Assembly: GCA_964590135.1 (NCBI GenBank) | Contig: CAZPVX010000027.1 | Coordinates: 1 to 64,000 of the forward strand | Direction of reading: 5' to 3' | DNA length: 64,000 bases | Source: JBDHWI01 sp964590135 | GTDB taxonomy: Bacteria; Chloroflexota; Anaerolineae; J036; Brachytrichaceae | Shown here: positions 54,205 to 63,898 of the stretch, piece by piece | Numbering within the stretch: the first letter of the stretch is position 1 | How the letters are laid out: every line of letters starts with the position of its first letter | Notes under the pieces: generated by a model | What the model was told of the DNA's origin: nothing | The model's database searches: none | Seen by the model: only the letters and a program-made list of their open reading frames with translations | Made by a program: the position numbers and the translations under genes

Positions 54205-55284
54205 ATGTCGCGCAAAGCCATTTTCTTGATCGGGTTGATGATCGCATTAGTGGTCGCAGCTGTCGCCGCCAGCATTTTCGCCTACCGCAGCGCCTATGAC
54301 ACTTTCGCCAACGACCTGCCCATCCTCTACGAGATCGTAGCACAGCCGCAGATTCAGCCCACTTCGCACGCCACATCGCACCCAAACGACCTGATCCAGT
54401 TGCCAGAGCCGTGGAATGGCAAGGAGCGCGTGAATATCCTGCTGCTCGGCATTGATCAGCGCATGGGCGAGAAAGACACCTGTTACCGCACCGACACGAT
54501 GATCGTATTCACGCTCGACCCGGTGACGATGCAGGCCGGCATGTTGTCGATCCCGCGCGACATCTGGGTGCCGATCCCTGGTTTCGACAACAACCGCATC
54601 AATACCGCCAACTGCCTCGGCGACACGCAGGATTACCCGGGCGGCGGCATGGCGCTGGCTCAAAAGACAGTGGAAAATTTCCTCGGCGTGAATATCCACT
54701 ACGCCGCGCGCATCAACTTCACGGCCTTCGAGAACTTCGTCGATCGAATCGGCGGCATCGACATCGACGTGCCTGAAGACATCTACGACGCCACCTACCC
54801 CACCAACGATTACGGCACAGAGGTGTTCAGTATCGAAAAAGGCATGCAGCACATGGACGGCGCGACAGCGCTGAAGTATGCGCGCACGCGCCACAGCGGC
54901 AATGGCGACTTTGACCGCGCCCGCCGGCAGCAGCAAGTCATCCTCGCGGTGAAGGAAAAACTGCAAGACCCGCGCACGATGGCCTCGCTCATCTCGCAGG
55001 CGCCGGCGTTGCTCGAAGAACTTCGCAGCTCAGTCAAAACCGACATGACGCTCGACCAGATCCAGCAACTCGCGCTGCTGGCAACGAGGATCGAGCGCGA
55101 CAAGATCAAGAGCGATGTGCTGGATCAGCGCTACACATCCTTTGCCACCACGCCGGAAGGCTATGAAGTCGTCATCCCCAACCGCGAGCAGATTGCGCTC
55201 TTGCGCGACACGCTCTTTTCCAGCGAGGCTGACGCCGCTGTTGAAAATTCGGCGAATATCGCTGTCACGCCGGCTTCTCCCTGA
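54205..55284 (+). CDS. LytR-CpsA-Psr (LCP) family protein
   Basis: 359 residues: a short basic start, one membrane helix (AIFLIGLMIALVVAAVAAS) and an extracytoplasmic LCP domain (NILLLGIDQRM, YRTDTMIVFTLDP, LSIPRDIWVPIPG, RINFTAFENFVDRIGGIDI, ALKYARTRHSGNGDFDRARR). LCP enzymes attach glycans to the cell wall or other carriers. It may anchor the polymer made by the operon at 5091. Ribosome site AAGGAA, ATG 54205. The 3' end overlaps the convergent MFS gene by 20 bases. Confidence 0.93.
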   Translation: MSRKAIFLIGLMIALVVAAVAASIFAYRSAYDTFANDLPILYEIVAQPQIQPTSHATSHPNDLIQLPEPWNGKERVNILLLGIDQRMGEKDTCYRTDTMIVFTLDPVTMQAGMLSIPRDIWVPIPGFDNNRINTANCLGDTQDYPGGGMALAQKTVENFLGVNIHYAARINFTAFENFVDRIGGIDIDVPEDIYDATYPTNDYGTEVFSIEKGMQHMDGATALKYARTRHSGNGDFDRARRQQQVILAVKEKLQDPRTMASLISQAPALLEELRSSVKTDMTLDQIQQLALLATRIERDKIKSDVLDQRYTSFATTPEGYEVVIPNREQIALLRDTLFSSEADAAVENSANIAVTPASP

Positions 55285-56455
55285 CTTTCATCCACGCAAA
55301 CGCCACAAGCGCCAGCACGACCGCAATTAACGCAACCCACATCACCAGAGTGATCTGCCCCAACGCAAACAACGGCAGGGCGATGAGCGAGGCGATGATG
55401 CGGCCAAATGAAAATACAAAGCCGGCGAAGCCCATCATCGTGGCGCGCGCCGGCGGCACCAACTCGCTCGCCACCGGCAGCGATGCCACCAGGGCAAATT
55501 CAAAGGTAAGCGACACAAGGAACAGGCCGGCCAGCAACGTCGCAAGCGCGCCTGCCCACGCGATCACCAGCCCAAGGGAAAGGATATACAGCGCCGTTGA
55601 TGCCAACACCGCGCGACGCTTGCCAATGCGATCCACCAGTGCGATCGTCATCAATTCAGCAATCACGTCGGCGATGCCCAGCACAACTGACGCCAACCCC
55701 AGCTGCTCCGGCGTCAGGCCAAAGGTTTGCACCATGTAGGGCGCGTAGGTCAGAATCATCAATTGGTGCGCAAACGAGATGAGCGCGCCGAAGCAAAGCA
55801 ACAGACGCGCCGGCTTGAAGCCCAACACCATGCGCACGCCGCTCCAGTCCAGCGCGCCGGCGGTCAGCGTGGTGTTCCGGGTGATGGCGTAGCGCAGCGT
55901 CATCAGCAAGCCGATCAAGGCGACGATGCCCATCAGCACAAACGGCGCCCACCAAGCGACGCGCGCCACCATGAACCCAAACACTGGCGCGCCGATGATG
56001 AATGACAGCGCCCACGACAGTTCGACAATGCCGATGGCAGTGCCGCGCTTTTCATACGGCACCACGTCGCCGATAAATGCCTGCACTTGCGGCGTGAACA
56101 GCGCCTTGCACACCCCCAGCGCGAAGAACAGCGCCAGCACGATGCCAAACGCCGGCGCGATCGGCAGCAGCAGGCACGCCACAATGAACGCGCCGCTGGA
56201 GAGCACGGCCATGGTTCGCCGGCCTAGGCGCCCTTCGGCCACGCCAATGAGCGGCCCGAACAAGCCAGCTGCGCTGAGCGCCACCGCCAGCCAGCCGGCG
56301 CTGGCCGGGTCTGCGCCAAACGCGAGCGCAATGAAGGTAATGAACGGCAGCGGCGCGCGATACGAGGCATCCATCGCGAAGCGCAGCACCACGAGCGAGG
56401 TGAGCGCCGGCGCAAGCCTGATCGGCCTGTCAACAAGAGAGGTCGCTGCGCTCAT
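55265..56455 (-). CDS. MFS transporter
   Basis: A 396-residue membrane protein with 12 predicted helices. The loop between helices 2 and 3 reads GVAEGRLGRRTMAVLSS, close to the MFS consensus GxLaDRxGRR, and DRIGKRRAVLAST occurs in the second half. Substrate unknown. The ATG at 56455 overlaps the upstream aminotransferase stop (ATGA). Confidence 0.9.
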   Translation of the reverse strand: MSAATSLVDRPIRLAPALTSLVVLRFAMDASYRAPLPFITFIALAFGADPASAGWLAVALSAAGLFGPLIGVAEGRLGRRTMAVLSSGAFIVACLLLPIAPAFGIVLALFFALGVCKALFTPQVQAFIGDVVPYEKRGTAIGIVELSWALSFIIGAPVFGFMVARVAWWAPFVLMGIVALIGLLMTLRYAITRNTTLTAGALDWSGVRMVLGFKPARLLLCFGALISFAHQLMILTYAPYMVQTFGLTPEQLGLASVVLGIADVIAELMTIALVDRIGKRRAVLASTALYILSLGLVIAWAGALATLLAGLFLVSLTFEFALVASLPVASELVPPARATMMGFAGFVFSFGRIIASLIALPLFALGQITLVMWVALIAVVLALVAFAWMKVREKPA

Positions 56456-57276
56456 GCCAATGCCACCGCCTCTCGCGTCACCAGATCGCGGAAGCGGCGC
56501 ATCAATTCGCGCGTGATCGGGCCCGGCGTGCCATCGCCGATCGTGAGATGATCGATCATCACCACCGGCATGATCTCTCGTGACACGCTGGTGATGAAGC
56601 ACTCGCGCACGGATGGCAGGTCGTCGTATTTCACCGCTTCCAGGGAAACCGGCAACACGCCCTGCCCCACTTCCAACACCAGCGCGCGGGTCACGCCAAT
56701 CAACACGCGAGCTTCCTCGGTGCGCAAGACGCGCGCCGAGTCGATGGCAAAAAAATTGCTGCTCAGCCCCTCCAGCACACTACCGTCATCGGCAATCATC
56801 AGCCCCTCATGCGCATCCGCCGGCAACGCGCGATAGGCATCTGCCGCCGAGGCGATGAAGGTCGTGCTTTTGGCGTGCGGCATGTTGCGGTGCAAGGTGA
56901 CGCTGACACAGCGCGCGCCAGCTTCATATAACGCCGGCGCATACGGCGTGAATGGCTCAACCGAGATGAACAGGCGCGGCGGCGCAAAGGTGAGCCGGAA
57001 GCGCGACTCATCGTAACTCATTTGCGCGATGACGCCGGCGATGGCGCGGCGCGCTGCCTCATCGGCGATCACGCCCTGTTGACCCATCAACGATGCCGAT
57101 TCCTCCAGCCGGCGAAAGTGCTGCCCCAGCCGCAGCACGCGATCGTGATGGTAGGTGCGAAAGGTCGTGTATGCGCCTTCGGGCAACACTGCCGACGCCG
57201 CGCTCATGCCAGCATGCTCAGCCATGCGCTGCGCCTTGCCATCAACACCATCAACCAGTTCAAAGGTGGTAACCAT
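56452..57276 (-). CDS. Class IV aminotransferase (BCAT / ADC lyase / D-amino acid type)
   Basis: 274 residues of the fold-type IV PLP family. GAYTTFRTYHHDRVLRLGQH is the usual start. STTFIASAADAYRALPADAHE carries the catalytic segment, GLMIADDGSVLEGLSSNFFAI the PLP phosphate region, and VRECFITSVSREIMPV the later one. In true BCAT enzymes a Lys is expected in the middle (often xKxxNY); here KSTTFI is at that position. Function could be ADC lyase or a branched-chain enzyme. Confidence 0.83.
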   Translation of the reverse strand: MVTTFELVDGVDGKAQRMAEHAGMSAASAVLPEGAYTTFRTYHHDRVLRLGQHFRRLEESASLMGQQGVIADEAARRAIAGVIAQMSYDESRFRLTFAPPRLFISVEPFTPYAPALYEAGARCVSVTLHRNMPHAKSTTFIASAADAYRALPADAHEGLMIADDGSVLEGLSSNFFAIDSARVLRTEEARVLIGVTRALVLEVGQGVLPVSLEAVKYDDLPSVRECFITSVSREIMPVVMIDHLTIGDGTPGPITRELMRRFRDLVTREAVALA

Positions 57277-57334
57277 CGTGTTTCCGATTCTGCCACGAAC
57301 GCAGACACCCATTTGGCGTTATCTTGCAGGTAGC

Positions 57335-58009
57335 ATGGGCAACATGCGCACCCTGCTGCTGCGGCTCGCCGCATGGTTCATCACGCTGCTCGTCGCGCTC
57401 ACGATTCCAATCATGCTGCGCATTCCTGTTCCCGGCGATTGGGCGCTGGTGGAATGGGTGCTTGGCTTGCGCAATGATGCGCTCACACGAGCGGTGCAGC
57501 TGCTCACATTCATCACCTCTGCTGCGCCGGCGCTCCTGATCTGCGCGGCAGTCAGCAGCGCATACTTCATCCGGCATCGCGCGGCTTTCCATCCCTTCAA
57601 CATCTGGAAGCAGAGAGCGGGTCTTGTTCCTCTGGCTGCATGGCCGCTGATCGCATACGCCGGCACACTCGTCAGCAACATCGCGCTGCGCATTGCAGTT
57701 GGCCGCGCGAGGCCCGGCGTCGACTACATCCCGCATGGACTGCCGGAGTTGCAGGCCGATTTTCAACGTTTCTCCTATCCCAGCGGTCACGCCGGCGCGG
57801 CAGTGGTTGCCTTCGTTTCATTGGCTGCGCTGGCCTGGCCACACAGGCACTTGCGCTGGCCGGTCTTCTTCGTCTGCGCGCTCGTCATCACCGGCACCGG
57901 CTTTGGCCGCGTGTATCTCGGCGTGCATTGGCCGACAGATGTGATCGCCGGCTATCTCCTCGCCGGCGCATGGCTCGTCATCGCCCTGCGCGCAGCGTGC
58001 AAATCGTGA
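57335..58009 (+). CDS. PAP2-family phosphatase
   Basis: A 224-residue membrane protein. The three PAP2 motifs are seen: RIAVGRARP, FSYPSGHAGAAV and GRVYLGVHWPTDVIAG. Several helices flank them. Such enzymes dephosphorylate undecaprenyl pyrophosphate or other lipid phosphates; the next gene makes polyprenyl chains, which fits. An in-frame ATG three codons later is possible. Confidence 0.92.
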   Translation: MGNMRTLLLRLAAWFITLLVALTIPIMLRIPVPGDWALVEWVLGLRNDALTRAVQLLTFITSAAPALLICAAVSSAYFIRHRAAFHPFNIWKQRAGLVPLAAWPLIAYAGTLVSNIALRIAVGRARPGVDYIPHGLPELQADFQRFSYPSGHAGAAVVAFVSLAALAWPHRHLRWPVFFVCALVITGTGFGRVYLGVHWPTDVIAGYLLAGAWLVIALRAACKS

Positions 58010-58024
58010 TACATTAGCAGCGAC

Positions 58025-59053
58025 ATGACCACGCTCGTTTCACTCAACGCCCGCATCCAACATTATCTGCCCCACATCGAAGCTGAGATGCGCGCGGTGA
58101 TTGACACCGGCGCGCAACCTTCCGCATTCAACGCGATGCTGAACTATCACCTCGGCTTTGTGAATGCCGATGGCAAGCCGGTGCAGGCAAATGCCGGCAA
58201 ACGCATCCGTCCGGCGCTGGTGCTGCTCAGTTGCGAGGCATGCGGCGGCGACTGGGAGCAGGCGCTGCCGGCAGCGGCAGCGGTCGAACTACTGCACAAT
58301 TTCTCGCTCATTCATGACGACATCGAGGATCGCGATGAGTTGCGGCGCGGCCGGCCCACGCTGTGGCGGCAATGGGGTGAGGCGCAGGCGATCAACAGCG
58401 GTGATGCGATGTTTGCGATGGCGCATCTGGCGTTGCTGCGCTGTGGCGAGCGCGGCGTGCCGGCGGAACGGGTGATGCGCGCCGTGCGCGCCTTCGATGA
58501 GATGTGCGTGCAGCTCACCATCGGCCAGCACCTTGATTTGAGCTTCGAGCGGCGCAATGACGTGAGCGCTGCGGAATACATGCAGATGATCGAGGGCAAG
58601 ACGGCCGCGCTCACGGCAGCCTCGTGCGAGATCGGCGCGATCATCGCCGGCACAAGCGCCGCACAAATCGTCAGCCTGCGCAATTTTGGCAAATGGCTCG
58701 GCATGTCGTTTCAACTGCAGGATGACGTGTTGGGCATTTGGGGCGATCCCAACAAAACCGGCAAGCGCGACAGCGACCTCGCGCACCACAAGAAGACGCT
58801 GCCCATTTTGTTTGCAGCCGAGCGCGATGGGCGCATCCGCGCGCGCTACTTCGGCAGCAATGGGTTGAACGGCGAAGAGATCATCGCCATTCGCGAGATG
58901 ATCGAGCGCGCCGGCGGCCGCATGCACGCCGAGCAAGCTGCAGAACACGCATTTGGCAACGCGCTGGAAGCGCTTGACACCGCCGGCGGCGATGCCGCGC
59001 ACATGCAACTGTTGCGTGATCTGGCGCAAAGCCTGTTGGGTCGCGCGCATTGA
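58025..59053 (+). CDS. Polyprenyl diphosphate synthase
   Basis: A 342-residue trans-type prenyltransferase. First aspartate-rich motif is SLIHDDIEDRDELRRGRPT and the second LQDDVLGIWGDPNKTGKRDS; KRIRPALVLLSCEA is the substrate pyrophosphate site. It elongates isoprenoid chains, probably for quinones or undecaprenyl carriers. It follows the PAP2 gene by 15 bases. Confidence 0.93.
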   Translation: MTTLVSLNARIQHYLPHIEAEMRAVIDTGAQPSAFNAMLNYHLGFVNADGKPVQANAGKRIRPALVLLSCEACGGDWEQALPAAAAVELLHNFSLIHDDIEDRDELRRGRPTLWRQWGEAQAINSGDAMFAMAHLALLRCGERGVPAERVMRAVRAFDEMCVQLTIGQHLDLSFERRNDVSAAEYMQMIEGKTAALTAASCEIGAIIAGTSAAQIVSLRNFGKWLGMSFQLQDDVLGIWGDPNKTGKRDSDLAHHKKTLPILFAAERDGRIRARYFGSNGLNGEEIIAIREMIERAGGRMHAEQAAEHAFGNALEALDTAGGDAAHMQLLRDLAQSLLGRAH

Positions 59054-59160
59054 ATTGAAGCGCGTCATCTCGCGCAGCCGGCCTTCGGGCTGAGGCGCTT
59101 GAACAGTCGTATGATTTGTATGAATCGCCGGCGGTCGCGCGGCGAATGGGAATCACTATC

Positions 59161-59958
59161 ATGTACGTAGAAATCAACGGCATCCGCATGTTCTACATGG
59201 ATCGCAGCAAGAGCGATCCCACCGGCACAATCGTCTTCATCCACGGCTTCCCGCTCAACCACAGCATGTGGCGGCACCAGCTCGACTACTTCGGCAGCAC
59301 CTATCGCTGCATCGCCCCAGACCTGCGCGGTTTTGGCGGATCGATCCTGAGTGATGGCGCGCCGAAAGAAGCCTGGAGCATGGACACGTTTGCCGACGAC
59401 ATCATTGCGCTGATGGACAAACTCGGCATCGACAAAGCGCATATCTGCGGCCTGTCGATGGGTGGCTATATCGCGTTTGCGGTGTGGCGAAAACATCGCC
59501 AGCGAGTGCAGCAACTCATTCTGGCAGACACGAAAGCAACCGGCGACACGGCGGAGAGCAAGGCAAACCGCGCGCGCCAGGTTGAGTTGGTGAAGGCGCA
59601 AGGCTCACGCGCCATCGCCAATGAGATGCTGCCCAAACTGCTCGCGCCCGACAACCTCAAGCAATACGAGGCGGAAGTGCGCTACATGATCGAAATCACG
59701 CGGCCAGAGGCGATCGCCGCAACGCTGCCGGCGCTGGCCAACCGCCGCGACATGAGCGATTGGCTGCGTCGCGTGCAAGGCCCGACACTCATCGCCCTCG
59801 GCGAGAAGGATGAGATTGCGACGCTGAAGGACGCTGAGTTCATGCGTGACAACATCGACAAAGCCACGCTGGCAATCATCCCAGACGCCGGCCACCTCGC
59901 ACCGCTTGAAAATGGCCCGGCATTCAACGCCGCGATGTGGAAAATCCTGCACGGTTAG
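59161..59958 (+). CDS. Alpha/beta hydrolase
   Basis: A 265-residue hydrolase. The oxyanion segment is VFIHGFPLNHSMWRHQ, the nucleophile elbow is CGLSMGGYIAF, and the catalytic Asp and His are in LIALGEKDEIATLKDA and AIIPDAGHLAPLENG. Substrate unknown. The ATG at 59161 follows GGGAATCAC; an ATG five codons upstream is possible. Confidence 0.91.
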   Translation: MYVEINGIRMFYMDRSKSDPTGTIVFIHGFPLNHSMWRHQLDYFGSTYRCIAPDLRGFGGSILSDGAPKEAWSMDTFADDIIALMDKLGIDKAHICGLSMGGYIAFAVWRKHRQRVQQLILADTKATGDTAESKANRARQVELVKAQGSRAIANEMLPKLLAPDNLKQYEAEVRYMIEITRPEAIAATLPALANRRDMSDWLRRVQGPTLIALGEKDEIATLKDAEFMRDNIDKATLAIIPDAGHLAPLENGPAFNAAMWKILHG

Positions 59959-59967
59959 CATTCGTAG

Positions 59968-60000
59968 TTGGTGATCGGTGGTCGGTGATTGGTGATTGCA
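59968..60000 (+). repeat. Low-complexity GGTGATTG-type tandem
   Basis: Imperfect units of GGTGATTG follow the hydrolase gene (TTGGTGATCGGTGGTCGG and on). Such short degenerate repeats are common between genes in some bacterial genomes. No function is implied. Confidence 0.5.
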
Positions 60001-60066
60001 GATTCTCGATTCGTGGCTAATCTTCAATAACCTACTGCAATCCACTGCCGATTGCCAATTACACAC

Positions 60067-61514
60067 ATGAGTCAGGAACCCTTTATTGCCGCATTGCGCG
60101 CAACTTTTCCGCAAGATCGATTGTTGCTGACGCCGGCAGCGCTCGCACCCTACGAGAGCGATGCGCTGACTGCCTATCAATCACGCCCCATCGCCGTGGT
60201 CATCCCTGAAACACAGGATGAGGTGATTGCGGCGGTCAGGCATGCCACAAAATCAACGTGCCCATCGTGGCGCGCGGCCACGCCCCCAACCCCAGCGGCG
60301 GCTCGCTGGCCCACCAAGACGGCAAACGCAACGCGCTGAATCGGCTCAACCACATCCTCAAGCTCGACCCACAGCAGCGCATCGCGGTTGTCGAAGCCGG
60401 CGTGATCAACATCGACATCACCAGAGCCGCCGCGCCGCACGGGCTGTTGTTCGCGCCTGACCCATCCAGCCAGACCATCTGCACCATCGGCGGCAATGTC
60501 GCCTTTAACAGCGGCGGCGCGCACTGCCTGAAATATGGCATGACCAGCAACCATGTGCTGGGGCTGAAGGTTGTGCTGCCCGATGGCGAAGTGGCGCAAC
60601 TCGGCGACGAGAGCCTCGACAACGTTGACGCCGACATGACTGCGATGTTCGTCGGCAGCGAGGGCCTGTTCGGCATCGCGCTGGAGATCACAGTGCGGCT
60701 GCTGCCAAAGCCGGAGATGTATCGCACCGTGCTGGCCGCGTATCGCAGCCTGGAGGCCGCCGGCGATGCTGTGTCCAGCGTGATCGCATCCGGCCTGTTG
60801 CCCGGCGCGCTGGAGATCATGGACAACCTTTCGATTCAGGCCGCCGAGGCTGCGGTGAAGCCAGGCTACCCGCTCGACGCCGCAGCACTGCTCATCGTCG
60901 AACTTGAAGGCGAGCAGAGCCAGGTCGAAGCCGAGTGGCTGCGCTTGAAAGGCATCATCGACGCTTCGCAGCCCTATCAGGTGAAGGTGGCGCAAAACGA
61001 GGACGAGCGGCTGAAGATCTGGAAGGGGCGCAAGAGTGCATTCAGCGCAGTAGGCCGGCTCAGCCCCGACTACATCGTGCAGGATGGCGTGGTGCCGCGC
61101 AGCAAACTGGGCGAGGCGCTGCGCGAGATTGAACGATTGAGCGCGAAGTACAACATCCGCGTGGCGAACGTTTTTCACGCCGGCGATGGCAATCTGCACC
61201 CGCTCATCATGTACAACGGGCGCGAGGAAGGCGCATATGAGCGCGCCGAGGCGCTCGCCAGCGAGATCATCGACTTGTGCATCAAGCTGGGCGGGTCAAT
61301 TACCGGCGAGCATGGCGTGGGCATGGAGAAACGGCAATATCTGCCGCGCATGTTCAATGCCGCCGGCATGGATGCGATGTGGCATCTGCGTGTCACAGTC
61401 GACCCGAAGCAGATCGCCAATCGCGGCAAAGTCTTTCTTGACACTGAAGCGCCGGCGCTGCGCCTGAGCGGGATGCATCCGCTGGAGAAAGCCGGCGTGA
61501 TCTCGCGTGAGTGA
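60067..61514 (+). pseudogene. glcD: Glycolate oxidase FAD subunit GlcD, frameshifted
   Basis: Two frames together make one GlcD-like protein. The first starts at 60067 (EPFIAALRATFPQDRLLLTP) and runs into a wrong frame after RHATK at about 60250. The second carries NVPIVARG and the rest (ICTIGGNVAFNSGGAHCLKY, IVQDGVVPRSKLGEALREI, GEHGVGMEKRQYLPRMF). One base is missing near 60250. The FAD motif, normally RGAGTxxSGG, reads RGHAPNPSGG, so this region is more than frameshifted. A sequencing error or decay is possible. glcE and glcF follow intact. Confidence 0.85.
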
Positions 61515-61518
61515 TCCG

Positions 61519-62574
61519 ATGACCATGAACTCCCCCGACATCCAGCATCTGCAGGAAGTGGTGCGAACGAGCGCGCAGGTAATCGCGCGCGGTGCTGGCA
61601 CCAAATCTGCGCCTCAGCGCACCAGCGCAGCAACTTTGCAAATGGCCGGCTTGAGCGGCGTGATCGAATATCAGCCGACAGAATTCGTCATCACCGCGTG
61701 GGCTGGCACCCCCGTGCGCGAAGTCATCCAGATGCTGGACCAGCGCGGCCAATACCTGCCCTTCGATCCGCTGCTGGTGCAGCGTGGCGCGACGCTCGGC
61801 GGCACGATCGCTGCAAATGCATGCGGACCAGAGCGCTATCGCTACGGCGGCGTGCGCGATTTTTTCATCGGCACTCGCTTCATCGATGGCAATGGTGAAC
61901 TGCTGCAAGGCGGCGGCAAGGTGGTAAAGAACGCTGCCGGCTTCGACTATCCCAAGTTGATGGTCGGCAGCATGGGGCGCATGGGCATGCTGGTCGATGC
62001 GACGTTCAAGGTCTTCCCCAAGCCCGAAATGTATGCCACGCTGATTGTGCAATGCGCGACACTACAAGACGCCCTGCTGCTGCTTCCGAAGCTGACCAAT
62101 TGCCCCTATGACCTGAACGCGCTGGAGATCGTGTCGCTGGCAACTGGTTTCGAGGTGCAGGTGCGCGTGGGTGGGTTGGCCGGCGGCCTGCCGGCGCGTA
62201 TGGAGCGCGTGCGCGCGCTGTGCGGCAGCGGTGAGATCATTAGCGGCGGCGATGAAATGGCGCTATGGGATGCAGCGCGCGAGTTGGTGTGGGCCGGCAA
62301 TTTGCCGGTTGTGCGCGTTCCCATCACGCCCAGCCGCATAGCTGAACTGGATGCGGGGCTGACGAAGGTGCAGCGCCGCTACAGCGCCGGCGGCAATGCC
62401 GCCTGGATCGCCGCCAGCGACACGCCGGCCATCAATGCAACCTTAAAGAACCTTAAATTGCAGGGGCTGACGATGCTGAATGCGCGCGCCGGCGACCCCC
62501 GCCTCGGCATCTGGCAAACCAACCCTTTCGCCGAGCGCATCAAGCGCGCGCTCGATCCCCTGAACAAGTTTTGA
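61519..62574 (+). CDS. glcE: Glycolate oxidase FAD-binding subunit GlcE
   Basis: A 351-residue FAD-linked oxidase. VIARGAGTKSAPQR is the pyrophosphate loop, and LGGTIAANACGPERYRYGGVRDFFIG with VVKNAAGFDYPKLMVGSMG are typical of GlcE. It forms the glycolate oxidase with GlcD and GlcF and passes electrons to quinone. A GTG at 61507 would overlap glcD; the ATG at 61519 is preferred. Confidence 0.93.
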   Translation: MTMNSPDIQHLQEVVRTSAQVIARGAGTKSAPQRTSAATLQMAGLSGVIEYQPTEFVITAWAGTPVREVIQMLDQRGQYLPFDPLLVQRGATLGGTIAANACGPERYRYGGVRDFFIGTRFIDGNGELLQGGGKVVKNAAGFDYPKLMVGSMGRMGMLVDATFKVFPKPEMYATLIVQCATLQDALLLLPKLTNCPYDLNALEIVSLATGFEVQVRVGGLAGGLPARMERVRALCGSGEIISGGDEMALWDAARELVWAGNLPVVRVPITPSRIAELDAGLTKVQRRYSAGGNAAWIAASDTPAINATLKNLKLQGLTMLNARAGDPRLGIWQTNPFAERIKRALDPLNKF

Positions 62575-62577
62575 AAG

Positions 62578-63831
62578 ATGCAACACGTAATTCCCGTTGA
62601 CAAGATTGGGCCAAACGGCGTGACGATGGCGAACGCCGTGTCGGCCTGCGTGCATTGCGGTTTCTGCCTCGCGGCCTGCCCCACCTACAAGGTGTTGGGC
62701 GAAGAGATGGATTCGCCGCGCGGGCGCATCGTCTTGATGAAGAGCGTCCTGGAGGGTGGGCTGAACGTGCAAGATGCCGCGCCATACATCGACCGTTGTC
62801 TCGGTTGTCTGGGCTGCGTCACTGCCTGCCCGTCCGGCGTGCAGTACGGCGAACTGCTGACATCGTATCGCGCCTTCACCGAGGAGCAGCGCGAGCGGCC
62901 GGCCATCGACACCCTGGCGCGCAAGTTGGTGAAGGAGACGCTGCCTCATCCTGCGCGCTTCCGCGCAGCGGCTGCCGCCGGCAAGATCGCTGCGCCACTT
63001 AAGGGTGCAATGCCGCGTCCACTATCGGCAATGTTGTCATTGCTGCCAAAGGATGTGCCGAAGCTGGAGCCATTGCCGGACAGGTTGGAAGCGATCGGCG
63101 CGCGTCGCGCACGCGTAGCGTTGCTGACAGGTTGTGTGCAAAGCGTGCTGACACCGCAAACCCACTGGGCCACCCTGCGTGTGCTGGCCGCGAATGGGGT
63201 TGAGGTTGTCATTCCAAAGGGACAAGGGTGCTGCGGCGCGCTGGGCATGCACACTGGCGATGCTGTCGGCGCGCGTGACCTGGCCGAAGTCAATCTGAAA
63301 ATCTTCTCGCTGGATGTCGATGCGATCATCACGAATGCCGCTGGCTGTGGCAGCGCGATGAAGGAATATGAATTGCTGTTTCGCGGCACACGTTTCGAGG
63401 AGAAGGCGCGCGCCTTTGCAGCAAAAGTCAAGGACATCAGCGAATTTCTGGACATGCTGGGGCTGGTCGCGCCGAAGGCGTTGCCAGAGCCGGTGACGGT
63501 GGCCTATCACGATGCGTGCCACCTTGCGCATGCCCAGGGCATCGTCGCCGCGCCACGCCGGCTGCTTAGGGCGATCCCGAACCTGACGCTGGTCGAGATT
63601 CCTGAGGGTGATCTGTGTTGCGGCAGCGCCGGCACCTACAACATCGAGCAGCCGGCCATCGCAAACCAGCTCGGTCAGCGCAAGGCGCGCAATATATTGA
63701 AAACCGAAGCGCAGATTGTGGCGACTGGCAACATCGGCTGCCAGATTCAACTGCGCGCGCATCTGGCGCAAGCCGGCGCGCGCCTGCCAGTGGTGCACAC
63801 GCTGGAATTGCTGGACGCAGCGTATCGTTGA
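62578..63831 (+). CDS. glcF: Glycolate oxidase iron-sulfur subunit GlcF
   Basis: A 417-residue protein with two 4Fe-4S ferredoxin motifs (CVHCGFCLAACP, CLGCLGCVTACP) and two cysteine-rich CCG domains (GQGCCGALGMHTG and DLCCGSAGTYN). It carries electrons from the flavin subunits to the quinone pool. It starts three bases after glcE. Confidence 0.95.
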   Translation: MQHVIPVDKIGPNGVTMANAVSACVHCGFCLAACPTYKVLGEEMDSPRGRIVLMKSVLEGGLNVQDAAPYIDRCLGCLGCVTACPSGVQYGELLTSYRAFTEEQRERPAIDTLARKLVKETLPHPARFRAAAAAGKIAAPLKGAMPRPLSAMLSLLPKDVPKLEPLPDRLEAIGARRARVALLTGCVQSVLTPQTHWATLRVLAANGVEVVIPKGQGCCGALGMHTGDAVGARDLAEVNLKIFSLDVDAIITNAAGCGSAMKEYELLFRGTRFEEKARAFAAKVKDISEFLDMLGLVAPKALPEPVTVAYHDACHLAHAQGIVAAPRRLLRAIPNLTLVEIPEGDLCCGSAGTYNIEQPAIANQLGQRKARNILKTEAQIVATGNIGCQIQLRAHLAQAGARLPVVHTLELLDAAYR

Positions 63832-63836
63832 AAAGA

Positions 63837-63865
63837 GCGCGGCGCACTGGGGAAGTACGCCGCGC
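63837..63865. terminator. Hairpin between glcF and META gene
   Basis: GCGCGGCG pairs with CGCCGCGC around a 13-base loop between the convergent genes. No T-run, so termination is possible rather than shown. Confidence 0.4.
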
Positions 63866-63898
63866 GTTGCTCACGTGTCCTGACGTTGCCTGCGTTGC

